Source: Adlercreutzia equolifaciens DSM 19450
GTDB taxonomy: Bacteria > Actinomycetota > Coriobacteriia > Coriobacteriales > Eggerthellaceae
Direction of reading: 5' to 3'
Assembly (NCBI RefSeq): GCF_000478885.1
Contig: NC_022567.1
Location: 186,001-250,000 of the forward strand
Length of the DNA: 64,000 nucleotides
Below are positions 12,001 to 16,950 of the stretch, piece by piece. Under the pieces are notes generated by a model, which searched no databases, was not told where the DNA came from, and saw only the letters and a program-made list of their open reading frames with translations. Each line of letters opens with the position of its first letter. Positions within the stretch are counted from its first letter, which is position 1. Both the position numbers and the translations under genes were made by a program.

Positions 12001-12482
12001 CCGACGACAGGCCGTACCTGTACCGGGTGCGCGCCACGATGCCCGACGGCTGCGAGTGGGTCTCCATCAACGCGGGCGCCGACGACAACGACGACTCCGA
12101 CTGGGGCGAGGCCGCGGGCTCTGTGCCCGGGCCGGGACGCGTCGGCATCACGCCGGCCATGTCCGTGCTCGGCGCCTTCGACGCCGTGCGCACTACCCCC
12201 AACGCCTACGGCCAGATCTTCAACGTGCTGAAGGCCTACAACTGGACTCCGGAAACGGGCCGCTCGGTCGATCTGGGCATGCACGGCGACGGTTGGCGCA
12301 CGCTCGTGTTCACGACGCCGTGGGGCACCCGCCTGTTCTTCGTGAAGCTCCCGCAGACCGGCGACGAGCTCATGCCCTGGGCGCTCGGCCTGGCCGCCAC
12401 GGCCGCCCTCGGCCTGGCGCTGGCCGTCGTGGCCCGCCGCCGCGAGGAGGACGAGGAGGAGGAAGAAGACCTTTCCGAGTAG
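3..12482 (+). CDS. Giant LPXTG-anchored surface protein with repeated SdrD-like B modules (5' end outside window)
   Basis: This is a cell-wall-anchored adhesin-type protein; 4,159 residues are visible. The frame is open to the window edge. The first ATG, at 42, follows the segment NNDAGL, which resembles inter-module linkers further on (FNDTGLVP), so it is probably internal and the gene is truncated by the window. About twelve modules begin with a G-x-(V/L)-(W/F)-x-D pattern followed by DG or NG, near nt 60, 1072, 1987, 3010, 3835, 4530, 5580, 6418, 7660, 9090, 11220 and 11733. Each ends in YxF-x-LP and GYxV strands, typical of SdrD_B/Cna-B folds. Two InlB-type B repeats (GWNTAADGTG, GWNTSADGSG) lie near 8060-8310 and 10330-10550, each followed by an acidic EP-rich linker. 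The C-terminus has the sortase motif LPQTGD, a hydrophobic helix and an RRR-E/D tail. No sortase gene is in view. Ligand unknown. Confidence 0.9.
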   Translation, partial: AKGASRANNDAGLMEIPRSKISGYLFHDANYNGVFDANDASFTVDGTTYTERGINGKTVTLKTWYFVPGAHSIEGETTRTVDGGVWVLADNTPVADAGDEAGEEETAEVAELLQALVASVFSVAPTAPATQPVVVTTTSAHNAATNRDGYYEFANLPIYIAVEGTEYLAGYTVEVAGGTADDALNFPVTMAEKNPAAADDNSVARTIGHELASTEVAYIEGKTDASGVVTGKDAAAGKIAAASEVNAYATTNYPLLWHNLTGQAVMDGTFNAASGAADEAAASLVAGGTVRNTSNSTLDGMIVLAGNTTAYTQDDNYKVVQTRATGEGATTTVAFDMATARDETELSGGFGYFGTTEISGTVFNDDNFDGQLDDTDAPEANQEVRLTQWFYLDGKTDASEKGAVVTKDGKQYFVSAEVTNNKGEQLRASYEYENTGIHDMELVEKDGKVVGAWIRNKSFGEPVYEDVTVEVPGVDGAEPTTTIEHRFVGYVGYQTMTTGADGTYRFGDLLSFVQFDGGGAPTLSGDGNATDDVLALAGYRVTLPEVADGKVLAVYHATTGDPAASVGTTVDSDAKRDVLRSVTDAFGYDQLVVTAYPQFVADGEQADGSFAEDTGFIVTALKDNDSFYQNAGNVGGVSYDVAGRTPARAHVNTGLYRAPTSEIEGIVWDDTERDSAGRVDNKASDGVRDADEPGLAGETVLATQWYYVPADAPAFDQIDTGDEAGVVEWVLDNGTKTVAATGASAPANAVGAWVQNAGFGSDWATTVTAPAAAPLGGLSLAAPLAAAGSATRVPVVTGGENRADGRNKAAVVAVKTNGTGRYLFDNLPTMVVRSNRVTGIDEYFLAAYRVELAATRNYLKTGYVKGVQDPWHLTGKYQGESTARDSDADAASTPAGVAGNADELDIADSDIRAFYHSYPIQPRWVKTAEGDAPAVSGVRANNGQVILANAVAVDAAPAIAEVSVALPAGHAMDTADATSYQLTSPAARQQGGDVGEIEPAYRAIGGYVWKDNAYKDGWYSRTPGTYPNPDAPEESLTLEAVEEGRVPATMYLRQWYYDPDHENTDDTRAGDKHWFPVTTYGTDRDNADFYYATTSTRSATVSGKDNDGYYQFNDLPVRVFVKGKEYLAGYTVAIRGNLSFTPGKVEMETTPDTSVTDISRATETNPSEHDLWNSKGQSNVNAGGPREYRFGLDTFPLVRKDAFSSNGDIHTLDAMLVLAGSTTVDATGSYTSATQYRQGAEGKNLETDTDTTKVSFDLTFGKNETRINGGYIMPPAAPIEGDIWNDANYNGLRDEGEKGIAGVQIRITKWYLDPADHSGGTDGTWKRAYLINEKGEQVLEPVTTCVTSDGKPVYDSDGVTVVQDLPLGHYKSEDVPTRFSKPDEESDTTYLCGYTVEVASVPAGYTLTRPHLAESSESYGVESDLFRNANGTGISNAQFALVNRTVDVSDDGARPTRADGMVIIAREKHSTSTNTKTLQTYKGTTYDTDMNETSVAGGDGGLVDVPTTSITGIVWDDSYQEQSDPVKDIAERERSYDGIFQEKFEAGLPGRTVGLTQWAYDQEDKTWTRVTDFDGDTDYGRVTTTADDGTATTSLVDNRTYNGDGVRTTKTSSIGYSEKDKKIVDTLNAGTYVFDKLPSAVTNVGAVSFDDIEIAASPSLSFTGDSYSLASYQVEIDGLGSGGSDASGSDNWMLTRYHVGDGYAVDSDAESIDRNGVAAFGVSRMGRPVTDRASVMTTAVGEDGENVFVSGTRVAGGAVDASGNAAAVAGGRIVVASEGIVQGEGATRLASADDYVNVAAGQLIEGAAGTVNYDWLTVDREEVTIEDSWEGNIHTVKTALCTSPVAGGNVGLVHPMRQRITGLVWNDENNNGLQDMKEDGSGYEAAQNGYEVTLERWYSKNGTGSWVKDTSAWGDMVIGSDGDKVADKRASYRTTTTGDVLMKRYAAEPLMPKALGEYNSDESGKDGDKDGNATGPHLWRHGTYAFDNLETAGVIDGQWVVYGYKVRLSDSRVTRGSVLKAKCRVATKEDGSSVSYTEDSDLFSDNALVDNGTAANELIVLLDQVDTDGKTTDGRVSVDSNKIAAPMSHNGAVNAKLTESDADREAATAGADGKLAVYDLMSGYDRDHNDGGIVPVPTYSISGFLFEDADYDGLYNYLPETRTDTATGDSVEYRETGYNGKSVYLQKWFYVPNTGTGWDSASVIPAGATVSWVRADGTSQTTKPSGDALNNALGAWVMLDEKAPATPKLSFYDMKDNAYSVGTPAVIDGRVETKTNTYQAITGTERKTALAKTNEQGQAVVDENGKLAYEVVSSNPDGYFRFNNLPTAGFIANGDGNRTWYLMGYTLEVNGANEESGMFSLLVTSYEWQTTPADAINSDVHPALTADDLFADDQHSVRDAQWLGYASGNYPIALDEDTVQTGEAKHHADWSETVAGADGSDTVLHKGSEANPEEALKTDGLNIYGNDAQIAQRVKGGVARLNGVSKNALDGKIVLAGVADSSTNASQKVAGKRTLTATTSEGVVSNTVDYAFDFGRGQSQEAMNAGYAPPDHANLYGAVWFDDSYTGIYDEEKGLAGFKVALSQYYFVPNYNAQGYQQFEDEDGNLFYYEPSASLKEDVLKLESSAKGNVIVGNGSDGTETVYLVRAGRAYRYQDLVEAGSRKLFASGTWVLNRDFAGNGNEFRPAPLTFDANDGALVDDAGAPVKATGETKGIDGNNTAKVTLPDCGFTAAGYHFTGWNTAADGTGTGYGAGDEFTLVEPGSTLYAQWEKDAVVEPEPEPEAEATQVFYETDFTTQVFFAASAAMPRAASAEGASADASEDVAAATAARTEDWELVTLTEGTSGEYRFYDLPAYVVVDDKVSDVIDPAAIKDKVYQPQSEWNRLDRYQKGAIAVKGPDGSVSYYEPPEGFARYDTATPYLVGYSVRVINDDPETARYMVSKYHVDAPGERTSDITEFNASLNGDYNVDGNKEEAFAVVAQESKKDADSIDFGTDRYEIVYRGVRYDLANRLYEKLAGDAGVVLQNPVLIAGKVWEDANEDGLRAESESGVPGAVVKLERYWYDTSGLGSLEIAPGEKAPDVTPETTGLTSEQIAEIYRLGGVAYPAPEGTEIEVPQEFTDDQISAMVTWIKDIQAKVEAINAKVAAGNTLTDAEKTYKASALNRLLAFESIYRDLADGYWKPVVDGEGNPKYEKVPANEKIVESLKAAIFAASVDAADMVDESEKGVWRRDWSFTQAQAFVMLEGNAVSAESLGKNERLSDEAAIDMVADSGDIRDRVYRDQNGAAYIPGAAFDETVSSGDWAFLAAGTGTHKVGGAEFKVLYGYRVRIVSYPDTDNYTPTVSHVGVDMVPNEGGSANSYSESEPGIDKTNSDYDEATGALRPNYEDKKLASNLTDEVEVDGSLSNPEMGDLIVVTRLAAAGEHSFTGGPSARYADVNGEGAVEVALDANGGTGTMDAITGLLGETVVVPACTFTREDYTFAGWNTSADGSGTSFSAGDVITLTSDMDTLFAQWTEPAPEPAPEPTPEPGSDDDVEEKTSLSSLQALSRALAVMAAVADDAGGESGESGETNPADPVDPSTPEVDDYVKTPMEERLLALWPNEIVPGKAAVQAALLDAADWISRASVADLRDMDDDHRTVIFGDPVDKFNNDTGAEGPDGKQDLKFDEATGEMVPVHAGNGFEVLYQAYVARMEVLNREVSNCWSDVNWADSLNHDFGLVPEKKDEDGDSSLDENKVHIAGIVWQDDDYDGVQDASEGVRFPDVPVTLSRYWYGTDATGTGWHLDAEFSASAVSDENGRWIFDGLEIAGTAPDGRGRVLYGYKVTVEDLPHGYGVTRLNRGSATTDSDLNEDTKLIVPDEAQEGMIVLADPATDGAAAFVAGPAGTTWLASEGTSRDFNDTGLVPYAPAEIAGVAFSDPEADGLKGATAEAVPGLTVYLERRVLDTRAVGFNGASYVPTSLAAVQGGKVRSEGEWAVVSQMETDVNGAYRFTGLPMVDADDRPYLYRVRATMPDGCEWVSINAGADDNDDSDWGEAAGSVPGPGRVGITPAMSVLGAFDAVRTTPNAYGQIFNVLKAYNWTPETGRSVDLGMHGDGWRTLVFTTPWGTRLFFVKLPQTGDELMPWALGLAATAALGLALAVVARRREEDEEEEEDLSE

Positions 12483-12508
12483 GCAGACGGCCCCGCGGGG
12501 CCGTCTGC
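12483..12508 (+). terminator. Perfect 26-nt palindrome just after the adhesin stop
   Basis: The 13-bp arm GCAGACGGCCCCG is followed at once by its complement, beginning one base after the stop codon. There is no T-run, so it could be a Rho-independent-like stop without a U-tract or an mRNA 3'-end stabiliser. Its first 16 bases recur at 12581-12596. Confidence 0.5.
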
Positions 12509-12580
12509 CGAAGACCGCCAGACGCCGCCGCCCGAAGCGCGCGGCGGCGTCCGGCGCACATACACGCCATCTCCGATGAA

Positions 12581-12630
12581 GCAGACGGCCCCGCGGAATC
12601 CTGATTACCCGCGGGGCCACCTGCTGTTTG
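12581..12630 (+). terminator. Second GC-rich hairpin between the adhesin and the phosphohexomutase
   Basis: GGCCCCGCGG pairs with CCGCGGGGCC across a 12-nt loop, and the outer bases GCAG/CTGC extend the stem with two mismatches. It is followed by TGTTT. Probable backup terminator for the giant gene. Confidence 0.5.
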
Positions 12631-12707
12631 GGGGGCAAAAAACGCCGTGCCGCTGCAGGCCGCCGCCTTCGTTGGGTCTCCCCGACCCCCGATTTGGTCG
12701 TATCCCC

Positions 12708-12713
12708 TATAAT
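12708..12713 (+). promoter_or_regulatory. Candidate -10 box (TATAAT) for the phosphohexomutase gene
   Basis: A perfect TATAAT lies 54 bp upstream of the chosen ATG. I see no good -35 at 16-18 bp, so this is a partial match only. Confidence 0.35.
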
Positions 12714-12766
12714 TGTCCTCGCAACTTTGCAACATACCCCATAGAAAAGCCCAGGAGGCATGGCTC

Positions 12767-14179
12767 ATGGCTGACATTCATTTTGGAACCGACGGCTGGC
12801 GCGCCATCATCGGCGAAGATTTCACGCCCGACAATCTGAACCGCGTCGTCGCGGCGGCGGCCCGCATCTTCAAGGAGGAGGCCGTGGCCGCTGGCCGCGA
12901 TCCGCAAGCCCCGGGTACGCTCATCGTCGGCCACGACTGCCGTAAGGATGCCCACGCCTATGCCGAGCTGGCGGCGCAGGTGGCCGCGGGCGAGGGCTTC
13001 AACGTGCTGCTCACGCAAGACTACTGTCCCACCCCCACGCTGTGCTGGTCGGTGGCGCATAACGACGACGCCGTGGGCGGCATCATGCTCACGAGCTCCC
13101 ACAACCCCGCCGAGTATTTGGGCGTGAAACTGCGCATGGCCGACGGCGGCGCGAGCCCCGCCGCGTTCACCGATCGCGTGGAAGCGGTGCTGCCGAGCGA
13201 GCCGACGGACATTCTCGGCCCCTTCCAAACGGCCGACCTCATGACCGACTATTTGGCTGCCCTGCGCGAGCTTGTGGACACCGAGGCCATCCGCGAAGCG
13301 GGCCTACGCGTGGTGTGCGACCCGCTCTACGGCGCCGGCCGCCACTACTTGGCCGACCTTCTGCGCGATTTGGGCGTGGATGTCGTGGAAATTCACAACG
13401 AGGAAGACCCCACGTTTGGCGGCCTGCACCCCGAGCCCATTCAGCCGTGGGTCGATGAGGGTCTCGCGAAAGTGGGCGAGCTGGGCTACGATGCCCTGTT
13501 CATCAACGACGGCGACGCCGACCGCATTGCCGCCGGCGATTCCCGCGGCAACTACGTGAACGCCCACCGCATCATCACGCTGCTCGTGAAGCACATGGTC
13601 GATCGCGGCGAGACGGGGCGTGTGGTTTCCACGGTGACGGCTTCGGCCATGCTCGACCGCATGTGCCGCAAGCTGGGGCTGGAGCTTGTCAGCACGCCGG
13701 TCGGCTTCAAGTGGATCTACGGCGAAATGGAGAAAGGCGGCGTCATGATCGGCGGCGAGGAGTCCGGCGGCATCGGGCTTCCCGATCATGTGAAGGAGCG
13801 CGACGGCCTGCTCATGGCGCTCTTGCTCACCGAATGCATGGCGCAGTCGGGCAAGGATTTGGGCACGATTATCGATGAGATGCTCGCCGACCTCGGACGT
13901 ATGGAATTCGCTCGCCGCGGCCTTTCCATCACCGATGAGCAGATGGCCCGCTTCCGTGCCGAAACCGTGCCCACCTACACGGCCGACGAGATCGCCGGCA
14001 AGCCCGTTGTGGGCGCCGATCGTCGCGATGGCGTGAAGCTGCTTTTGGAAGGCGACGCCTGGGTGATGATGCGCCCCTCCGGCACCGAGCCGCTCGTGCG
14101 TATCTACGCCGAAGCCGCCACGACCAACGAGGTGAACGAGCTTTTGGACGCCGCCGAGGAAGTGGTTAGGAGCCTGTAG
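12767..14179 (+). CDS. Phosphoglucomutase/phosphomannomutase family protein
   Basis: This alpha-D-phosphohexomutase (470 aa) interconverts hexose 1- and 6-phosphates in the cytosol, linking glycolysis with glycan and nucleotide-sugar synthesis. Visible family motifs are the N-terminal FGTDGWR, the phosphoserine loop LTSSHNP, the metal-binding loop NDGDADR, the sugar-binding loop GGEESGG and the C-terminal phosphate-binding RPSGTEPLVR. The start at 12767 is chosen because AGGAGG at 12753-12758 is 8 nt upstream; an upstream in-frame codon at 12713 overlaps the -10 box. The motifs do not separate PGM from PMM or GlmM; the SSHNP loop and sequence style favour a PGM/PMM. It stands alone, between a terminator and the palindromes at 14250-14307. 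Confidence 0.9.
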   Translation: MADIHFGTDGWRAIIGEDFTPDNLNRVVAAAARIFKEEAVAAGRDPQAPGTLIVGHDCRKDAHAYAELAAQVAAGEGFNVLLTQDYCPTPTLCWSVAHNDDAVGGIMLTSSHNPAEYLGVKLRMADGGASPAAFTDRVEAVLPSEPTDILGPFQTADLMTDYLAALRELVDTEAIREAGLRVVCDPLYGAGRHYLADLLRDLGVDVVEIHNEEDPTFGGLHPEPIQPWVDEGLAKVGELGYDALFINDGDADRIAAGDSRGNYVNAHRIITLLVKHMVDRGETGRVVSTVTASAMLDRMCRKLGLELVSTPVGFKWIYGEMEKGGVMIGGEESGGIGLPDHVKERDGLLMALLLTECMAQSGKDLGTIIDEMLADLGRMEFARRGLSITDEQMARFRAETVPTYTADEIAGKPVVGADRRDGVKLLLEGDAWVMMRPSGTEPLVRIYAEAATTNEVNELLDAAEEVVRSL

Positions 14180-14249
14180 GCTGTTTCAGCAACCAAAATC
14201 TCAGAAGTCTTTCGTTTGACGGGACAATTGACTGTTTGCTGCATTCCAA

Positions 14250-14274
14250 TTTCGTGTACAAGTTGTACATGAAA
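14250..14274. promoter_or_regulatory. Palindromic operator-like site 1 upstream of the DUF4143 ATPase
   Basis: The arms TTTCGTGTACAA and TTGTACATGAAA are 12 bp with one mismatch around a single central G. The next palindrome, at 14283-14307, shares the TTTCGTGTAC half-site. Their centres are 33 bp apart, about three helical turns. Confidence 0.6.
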
Positions 14275-14282
14275 ATTCGAAG

Positions 14283-14307
14283 TTTCGTGTACACTGTGTA
14301 CGCGAAA
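14283..14307. promoter_or_regulatory. Palindromic operator-like site 2 upstream of the DUF4143 ATPase
   Basis: The arms TTTCGTGTACAC and GTGTACGCGAAA are 12 bp with one mismatch around a single central T. Same design as the site at 14250-14274. The pair lies 48 bp or more before the start codon and is a likely binding site for a dimeric regulator not identified here. Confidence 0.6.
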
Positions 14308-14354
14308 TTGTAAAATCCAGGGATCAGTTCAGCAGCGGAGGTCTCTTATGGACT

Positions 14355-15719
14355 ATGAAGCGCAAGCTGGAGTTGCCTATCACCCAGTGGGCAGCCCGTG
14401 ATCACCACCGGCCTTTGCTCATTCAGGGGGCGCGGCGAGTGGGCAAGACCGCGCTCGCCGAGCATATGGGAGAGCAGCTGTTCGCTGGTGGGTTCGTGAA
14501 ACTCGATTTTCAAACCGACCTCATGCGAATCAGCAGCATTTTCGATTGGCCCACTGATGATGTCGAAGGCCTTGTTCGACGTATCGCTGAGTGCAAAGGG
14601 CAGGAGATTCGGCCCGAGACGACGCTTCTCATCTTGGACGAAATCCAGCTCTGCGAGCAGGCGCTCAACGCTCTGCGCTTCTTCGAGGGGACGCCGTGGC
14701 GCGTGCTGGCAACGGGAAGCCTGCTGGGAGTAACGACGAAGAAGCGCTCCCTGCCCTTCCCGTCGGGAGTCGAACAGCTTGAATTGCACCCTCTCGATTT
14801 CGAAGAGTTCCTCTGGGCCATGGGGGAGGAGGTCATGGCCTCTGATATTCGCTCTCATGTTGCGAACACGACGCCTTATATTCGGCACGACCGGGCCCTT
14901 GAGTGGTACCACAAATACCTCGTCCTCGGCGGTATGCCGCGCGTTTTAGATGTGTACCGCAGCGAGGGAACCTTTGCTGCTTCCCTAGAGGTGCAAAGAG
15001 AGATAAACGCAACCTACATCGCCGATATGACCGATCCGGACAACGGCATAAGCGGCATCTCGGCAAAGCGCATCTGGGACAGTTTGCCGAAGCAGCTCCT
15101 GCGCGCCTCGACGAAGAAATTCAAGTATGCCGAAGTGGTTCGTGGTGGGCGCCGCGAGCGTCTGCTTGAGCCCCTTGAATGGCTCTCTGCGGCTGGCATT
15201 GTCACCATTAACGATTTGACCTGCGATGATCGCGCTCCGCTGGCCCCCTACAATGATGAGGAGGGCAGCTACTTCAAAGTGTACGTCGCCGATACGGGTC
15301 TCATGTTCTACAAGTTCGGCATCGATCCTGCGGTGTTTCTCGACGAAGAGATGAGGCTGAACTTGTCATCTGATTTCCGAGGCGCTCTTGCGGAAAATTT
15401 CGTCATGCAGTCCTTGGCGGCGAATGACGTGCACACGTACTACTGGATGCCCACCGACAAAGTCGGGAACGGCGAGGTCGATTTCGTGTTCCAGAATCGC
15501 CTGACCCGCGTTATTCTCGTTGAGGTGAAATCGGCGCGCAACGTGAAAGCGAAGAGCCTCCAGAAGTTCATGCGCGAGGGGAACTCCCCCTACGCGGTGC
15601 GCCTTTCTGAGTCGAATTTCGGCCGGATGGCTATGGAAGGCTCCGGCGGTACCCTGCTCAGCCTGCCCCTCTATGCGGCTTTCTGCCTTGGGCCCAGCAT
15701 GGAAGTAGATGAGGGCTAA
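14355..15719 (+). CDS. DUF4143-family AAA ATPase
   Basis: A P-loop ATPase of 454 aa with an N-terminal AAA_14-type core and a C-terminal DUF4143 domain. Walker A is GARRVGKT (residues 25-32); a Walker B-like LLILDEIQL lies near residue 97. The C-terminal part has the conserved GALAENFVMQSL and the nuclease-fold-like strands EVDFVF and ILVEVKSA. The role of this family is not established. GGAGG at 14337-14341 is 13 nt before this ATG but only 6 nt before an out-of-frame ATG at 14348 that stops after a few codons, so initiation may be weak or regulated. Two matched palindromes upstream suggest tight control. Genes of this kind are often multi-copy and mobile. Confidence 0.85.
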   Translation: MKRKLELPITQWAARDHHRPLLIQGARRVGKTALAEHMGEQLFAGGFVKLDFQTDLMRISSIFDWPTDDVEGLVRRIAECKGQEIRPETTLLILDEIQLCEQALNALRFFEGTPWRVLATGSLLGVTTKKRSLPFPSGVEQLELHPLDFEEFLWAMGEEVMASDIRSHVANTTPYIRHDRALEWYHKYLVLGGMPRVLDVYRSEGTFAASLEVQREINATYIADMTDPDNGISGISAKRIWDSLPKQLLRASTKKFKYAEVVRGGRRERLLEPLEWLSAAGIVTINDLTCDDRAPLAPYNDEEGSYFKVYVADTGLMFYKFGIDPAVFLDEEMRLNLSSDFRGALAENFVMQSLAANDVHTYYWMPTDKVGNGEVDFVFQNRLTRVILVEVKSARNVKAKSLQKFMREGNSPYAVRLSESNFGRMAMEGSGGTLLSLPLYAAFCLGPSMEVDEG

Positions 15720-15730
15720 TAGCGGTCTCT

Positions 15731-16186
15731 CTACCGCAGCTTCTTCAGGAGCGCCCAGGCGCGCTGCTTGTCGGCGGGGGTGTTCATCATGCCCTCGAAG
15801 TCTTGGAAGATGACGGCGGTGCGGCCCAGCAGGCGATTGTCGGCGTCCAGAGTCACGGGCGTGCGGTAGGCGGCCGAAAGCATCTCGGCAGCGAAGGCGT
15901 CGCAGGCCACAAGGGCCACCGGGTCGAGGCCTTCCACGATAGTTCGCACGTCTTCCGCGCCCAGCTTGCCCTCGTCGGTTTCCACGACCACCCGTGCTAG
16001 CGGGGCGGCGCCGAAATCCAGGCTCGCCGCCGACTTCTCCAGGGCCTCCAAGGCTGCGTCGCCCAAGGGGGTCTCGCTCAGCACGAGCAGCGTGGAGGTT
16101 GGCGCGCCGGTCAGGTGGCTGCCGTACAGCATGAGTACCGATTCGCCCGTTACCTCAAAAATGTTACTCTTCACGGAAGAAATCAC
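15731..16186 (-). CDS. Conserved-looking hypothetical protein
   Basis: A soluble protein of about 151 aa that I do not recognise. It has alternating hydrophobic strands and helices and no clear metal or catalytic motif. The start is uncertain: a GTG at 16186 or at 16174 follows the purine-rich GAGGGAG; TTG at 16243 and ATG at 16225 lack a ribosome site; ATG at 16132 would also fit, starting MLYGSHLTG. It is divergent from the small His-rich protein gene at 16261. Codon use matches its neighbours, which supports a real gene. Confidence 0.6.
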   Translation of the reverse strand: MISSVKSNIFEVTGESVLMLYGSHLTGAPTSTLLVLSETPLGDAALEALEKSAASLDFGAAPLARVVVETDEGKLGAEDVRTIVEGLDPVALVACDAFAAEMLSAAYRTPVTLDADNRLLGRTAVIFQDFEGMMNTPADKQRAWALLKKLR

Positions 16187-16260
16187 ACTCCCTCTTGCGC
16201 TGCGCCCGCGCTCGCGATAAAACATTCCTGTATATAGTAGCAAATTCCAAGGAGGCGCCC

Positions 16261-16515
16261 ATGTGCACCAATGGAGTCAACACCGGCCAGCTGGAAATGA
16301 TGATCGACCAGATCGACGACCACATTAAGCTCGAGCGCCGCCATGCGCACGATCTGGGGCATCTGGCCTCCGACGCCGGGTTCGCCACGGTGGGGGAGAA
16401 GCTGCATGATGTGATGCACCTGCTCGACGAGGTGCGCGCCGCCCTGGACGAGGCCAAAGAGGCCATGGAAGACGACGCGAAGGATGCCGCCGGCTTCACC
16501 GTCGCCCGCGTCTAG
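16261..16515 (+). CDS. Small His-rich hypothetical protein upstream of nikR
   Basis: An 84-aa, mostly alpha-helical acidic protein (long helices rich in E, D, L and A) with a Cys at position 2 and several histidines in its first helix (HIKLERRHAHDLGH) and at the middle. AAGGAGG at 16249-16255 sits 5 nt before this ATG and fixes the start. The gene ends 12 nt before nikR, so it is probably the first gene of a nikR-hypE operon. The His/Cys content and context suggest a metal-related role, but that is inference. A -10-like TATAGT lies at 16233-16238. Confidence 0.7.
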   Translation: MCTNGVNTGQLEMMIDQIDDHIKLERRHAHDLGHLASDAGFATVGEKLHDVMHLLDEVRAALDEAKEAMEDDAKDAAGFTVARV

Positions 16516-16527
16516 GCGGCGCGACCG

Positions 16528-16950
16528 ATGAGCAACGACCTCGTTCGCTTCTCCGTGGCCATGCCCGAGGGGCTGCTCATGGAGTTCGACCAGCTGGTGG
16601 CTCGCCGCGGCCTGGCGAAGAACCGCAGCGAAGTGGTGCGTGATTTGGTGCGCGACGCCCTCGTGGAAGAAGAGTGCGCAACGCCTGGGGGCCTTGTCAT
16701 GGGCACGCTCACCATTATTTACGACCACCACTCCAACGATCTGCAGGAGAAGCTGCACACCATTCAGCACGACTACTTCGACACGATTATCTCCACGATG
16801 CACGTACATGTGGACGAGCATATGTGCCTGGAAGTCATCGTCATGCGCGGTGAAACGGGCCTCGTGCAAAGCGTGGCGAACCTCATTTTGGGCACCAAGG
16901 GTGTGAAGAACGGCAAGCTGGTGCTCACCACCACGGGAAGGTTTATGTAA
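16528..16950 (+). CDS. nikR: Nickel-responsive transcriptional regulator NikR
   Basis: A ribbon-helix-helix DNA-binding regulator (140 aa) with a C-terminal ACT-like nickel-sensing domain. Residues 5-45 form the RHH fold (VRFSVAMPEGLLMEFD, then NRSEVVRDLVRDAL). The nickel ligands known from E. coli NikR (H76, H87, H89, C95) have counterparts with identical spacing: H81, H92, H94 and C100. NikR normally represses nickel uptake genes, and sometimes hydrogenase genes, when nickel is abundant. Its stop overlaps the hypE start by one base (TAATG), which indicates translational coupling with a nickel enzyme maturation gene. Confidence 0.93.
   Translation: MSNDLVRFSVAMPEGLLMEFDQLVARRGLAKNRSEVVRDLVRDALVEEECATPGGLVMGTLTIIYDHHSNDLQEKLHTIQHDYFDTIISTMHVHVDEHMCLEVIVMRGETGLVQSVANLILGTKGVKNGKLVLTTTGRFM

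Noticed and set aside
12713..12766. Upstream extension of the phosphohexomutase
   Set aside because: It would begin on the -10 box and place the AGGAGG inside the coding sequence; homologues begin close to the FGTDGWR motif.
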